Shown here: positions 4,883 through 6,778 of the stretch, piece by piece
Layout: every line of letters begins with the position of its first letter
Numbering within the stretch: position 1 is the first letter of the stretch
Source of the DNA: CAZTLI01 sp964614375
GTDB lineage: Bacteria; Chloroflexota; Anaerolineae; Aggregatilineales; Phototrophicaceae
Assembly: GCA_964614375.1 (NCBI GenBank)
Contig: CAZTLI010000303.1
Location: 1-6,778, forward strand
Reading direction: 5' to 3'
Length of the DNA stretch: 6,778 nucleotides
Notes under the pieces: generated by a model
The model's input: the letters and a program-made list of their open reading frames with translations, nothing else
The model's database searches: none
Told to the model about the DNA's origin: nothing
Program-made: the position numbers and the translations under genes

Positions 4883-5449
4883 TTAAACCTCGTGATAACG
4901 AAAACAGTCTGTGATATGGTCATTAACCATACCACATGCTTGCATAAACGCATAGCAAATCGTTGGCCCAACGAACTTAAATCCGCGCTTTTTTAAGTCC
5001 TTGCTCATTGCCTTTGATTGAACCGTCTCTGCTGGAACTTCTGACAATGACCGCCACGCATTATTAATGGGCTGTCCATCCACAAATTGCCAGATGTAGT
5101 CATCAAAACGCCCATACTCGGCCTGAACGTTAAGAAACGCATGGGCATTACTGACAGCCGATGTAATCTTGAGCCGATTACGAATGATGCCGGGATTTTG
5201 TAACAACGCCCGTACCTTATCATCATCGTATTTCGCGACTTTTTCCACATCAAACGAATCGAATGCCACGCGATAGGCGGCCCGTTTTCGTAATATCGTT
5301 ATCCAACTCAATCCTGCCTGCGCGCCTTCCAGAATCAGCATCTCATACCAACGCGCATCATCATGGCAAGGTACGCCCCATTCTTCATCGTGATACTGCA
5401 CATACAATGGGTCATCCCCACACCACGTACAACGGACTGTCATCAACAT
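4883..5449 (-). CDS. tag: DNA-3-methyladenine glycosylase I
   Basis: A 188-residue helix-hairpin-helix glycosylase that removes N3-methyladenine from alkylated DNA as the first step of base excision repair in the cytoplasm. It aligns along its whole length with E. coli Tag (187 residues) at an offset of +3. Family motifs are CTWCGDDPLYVQYHDEEWG (7-25), LEGAQAGLSWITILRKR (40-56) and KRGFKFVGPTICYAFMQACG. The zinc ligands of E. coli Tag (C4, H17, H175, C179) correspond to C7, H20, H178 and C182, and the base-binding Glu38 corresponds to E41; all are present, so an active enzyme is expected. Two ATGs stand at the start (Met1 and Met3). The ribosome binding site favours Met3, which would give a 186-residue product close to the E. 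coli start. It heads a two-gene unit with the unknown protein at 4436-4873 and converges on a second predicted alkyl-DNA glycosylase. Confidence 0.96.
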   Translation of the reverse strand: MLMTVRCTWCGDDPLYVQYHDEEWGVPCHDDARWYEMLILEGAQAGLSWITILRKRAAYRVAFDSFDVEKVAKYDDDKVRALLQNPGIIRNRLKITSAVSNAHAFLNVQAEYGRFDDYIWQFVDGQPINNAWRSLSEVPAETVQSKAMSKDLKKRGFKFVGPTICYAFMQACGMVNDHITDCFRYHEV

Positions 5450-5647
5450 TGACCTTTCGTTAACAATTACACTACCGAAATCATACGAATAAGGTTGCCT
5501 GTTTGGTCATTAGTGGATAGCATTAATCCTATATAGAGGGGCGAATCACCCACAGAAAATCACGTTTCATCTTACGAGTAACGGCTTGTTCTGGGAAGCC
5601 AAAATTCCAGACAAAGTAGCAACACGTTGTCGGGCAGGAGTCAACCA
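5450..5647. promoter_or_regulatory. Divergent promoter region between tag and the exported protein
   Basis: This 198-bp gap must hold both promoters, but neither is clear. For tag, TATGAT on the minus strand at 5480-5485 is a fair -10 box, 30 bp before the start, without a good -35. For the rightward gene, TTGCCT at 5495-5500 and TAGCAT at 5518-5523 are 17 bp apart, a weak sigma70-like pair. AGGAG at 5636-5640 is the rightward gene's ribosome binding site. I see no riboswitch or strong palindrome; CTGGGAA near 5591 and TTCCAG near 5605 form only an imperfect stem. Confidence 0.3.
5453..5457 (-). promoter_or_regulatory. Ribosome binding site of tag; favours the second ATG
   Basis: On the minus strand this reads AAAGG, 3 bp before the ATG at 5447-5449 and 9 bp before the ATG at 5441-5443. 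The first spacing is too short, so initiation at 5443 (Met-Thr-Val-Arg-Cys) is more likely. Confidence 0.55.
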
Positions 5648-6778
5648 ATGCCACATGCGCGCGCCAGCACCCGCTTTCACACATGGATACTTATCGCTAT
5701 CGTCATGGGATTAGTGCTTATCAACATCCCAATTGGGCGCGCTGCCCCACCCCTGCAAGTAGCCTCCGGCCTGTGCGATGACGTGCGTTATTTGATGGAA
5801 AATGATACTACGCCGCTGTTTTTGATGCCCAATGATACCGACGGCACGCTCACACCGCGTCAGCCCATCAATGGCAGTGTGTCGCCAACGGATATGGGCG
5901 ATTTCTGGGCATTTTCGGTGACCAATGAAGAGGCGGGATTAGGGCTGGTCTTTGATGTAGACGACATTCCTGTGCCTGTCGAATATGCGGTGTTTCAGGG
6001 GATGGATTTAGTGCGCGCCTACCAGCGCATCTCCACCGGTGCGCCATACGCAATTGAACTGCGCGAGACGGGACTCTATACCGTCGCGGTGCGTTTGGTG
6101 CGTGCCAGCGACCTCCAACAAATCACCCGTCCATTGACCTATACCATTACGGCACAATTTGATGGTTCGGGCAATGTCCAGCCGCGTTTAGGTGACGTGA
6201 CCGACGCCGCCAATCGCGGCACGACTATTCCAGCAGAATTCGTGAACGGTGTGCAGACCATCAGCCAATTTCCTGCCACTGGCGCGCGGGTTGAATTCCA
6301 TGCCGACAGTGTGTTGAGTGGTCAGGGGCGGCAAGGCATTTCGTCCGAAGGTGGCAACATCCGCCTGATTTTCGCGCCGGGACAGACCATCATCATCAAC
6401 AGTTGGGCGCAGCGCGTCAGTGCGACAGGCGGTGATTTAGCTGTTGCGGGCATTGTAGATGGACAATCGCGCACCTTCTATCTGGAAGACTATGGTTATG
6501 CCAGCGACATCACGCGCTCCGGCTTTCTGGACACTGTGCTTGACGCTAACGGCACGACTATCCGTACCGACTGGCAGGACATTACCGGAATCTGGGTGTT
6601 GCGTAACTGCGCTGGCTACAAACTCGCAGACGGACGCACCTTCGTCACCAGCCTCGATTCGAGTGATGTTGATAGAGATGTGATATTTGAACGGACGACC
6701 ACCACCGAACAGCGACGGATTAATAATCAAATCTGCCTGGCGTCGTATGTCAGCATCAACATCGGCGAAACACAGCAG
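5648..6778 (+). CDS. Partial exported beta-rich protein with PPC-like domain; runs off right edge
   Basis: The ATG at 5648, with AGGAG 7 bp upstream, opens a frame of 377 codons that has no stop before the window end. Residues 1-33 are a Sec-type signal peptide: a basic start, a hydrophobic core WILIAIVMGLVLINIPIG, and a likely cleavage near GRAA. After it, about residues 67-172 (LTPRQPINGSVSPTD, then GDFWAFSVTNEEAGLGLVFDV, LRETGLYTVAVRLV and LTYTITAQF) follow the pattern of a PPC-like (bacterial pre-peptidase C-terminal) beta-sandwich. The remainder is strand-rich and polar, with repeated short beta motifs such as GNIRLIFAPGQTIIINSW. Four cysteines are seen (C43, C321 and C363 after the mature start, spaced far apart, plus none in the core domain), so the true count after the signal is three. 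It is probably secreted or anchored at the cell surface; an anchor, repeats or an enzyme domain could lie beyond the edge. Function unknown. It has no obvious link to the repair genes. Confidence 0.82.
   Translation, partial: MPHARASTRFHTWILIAIVMGLVLINIPIGRAAPPLQVASGLCDDVRYLMENDTTPLFLMPNDTDGTLTPRQPINGSVSPTDMGDFWAFSVTNEEAGLGLVFDVDDIPVPVEYAVFQGMDLVRAYQRISTGAPYAIELRETGLYTVAVRLVRASDLQQITRPLTYTITAQFDGSGNVQPRLGDVTDAANRGTTIPAEFVNGVQTISQFPATGARVEFHADSVLSGQGRQGISSEGGNIRLIFAPGQTIIINSWAQRVSATGGDLAVAGIVDGQSRTFYLEDYGYASDITRSGFLDTVLDANGTTIRTDWQDITGIWVLRNCAGYKLADGRTFVTSLDSSDVDRDVIFERTTTTEQRRINNQICLASYVSINIGETQQ

Noticed and set aside
6437..6730. 97-codon open frame on the minus strand
   Set aside because: It is antisense to the exported protein, whose frame is open to the window end with good start signals.

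Overview
The window looks like a piece of a bacterial metagenome scaffold. It has mid-range GC, tightly packed genes, sigma70-type promoters, and a 100-base run of N (1643-1742) flanked by an exact 55-bp duplication. The gene content resembles free-living Chloroflexota: an ArsA-family ATPase with a C-terminal HSP20-like domain, a MoaD/ThiS-like protein next to a cytoplasmic Asp-box propeller protein, and a large exported beta-rich protein. That taxonomic guess rests on recalled gene style, not on a marker gene. There are no rRNA, tRNA, CRISPR or mobile-element signatures.

Layout. Left end (1-1393, minus strand): an ArsA/Get3-like P-loop ATPase, overlapped at its 3' end by the start of a proline-rich protein with a membrane-like segment that runs off the left edge. 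Centre-left (1394-1844): a divergent regulatory region holding a promoter for each flanking operon, with palindromes lying on both -10 boxes, and the assembly gap. If the gap is only a contig join, the true region is about 296 bp. Centre (1845-4404, plus strand): a likely three-gene operon of a MoaD/ThiS-like ubiquitin-fold protein, an Asp-box (BNR-like) beta-propeller protein, and an HTH_42 winged-helix protein carrying the QxQ motif of AlkZ-type DNA glycosylases. Centre-right (4436-5449, minus strand): DNA-3-methyladenine glycosylase I (tag) followed after 9 bp by an unrecognised small protein. Right end (5648 to the edge, plus strand): a signal-peptide-bearing beta-rich protein with a PPC-like domain, cut by the window end.

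How the genes may work together. Two predicted DNA glycosylases of unrelated folds, AlkZ-like and Tag, sit 3'-to-3' with one unknown gene between them, so alkylation-damage repair is the clearest theme. The MoaD-like and propeller genes share the AlkZ-like gene's operon, but no functional link is visible. I see no convincing large undescribed system. The items most worth checking are the palindrome-covered promoter, the MoaD-like protein whose Gly-Gly is followed by four more residues, the 12-bp tandem repeat that creates a small leader ORF, and the unknown partner of tag.
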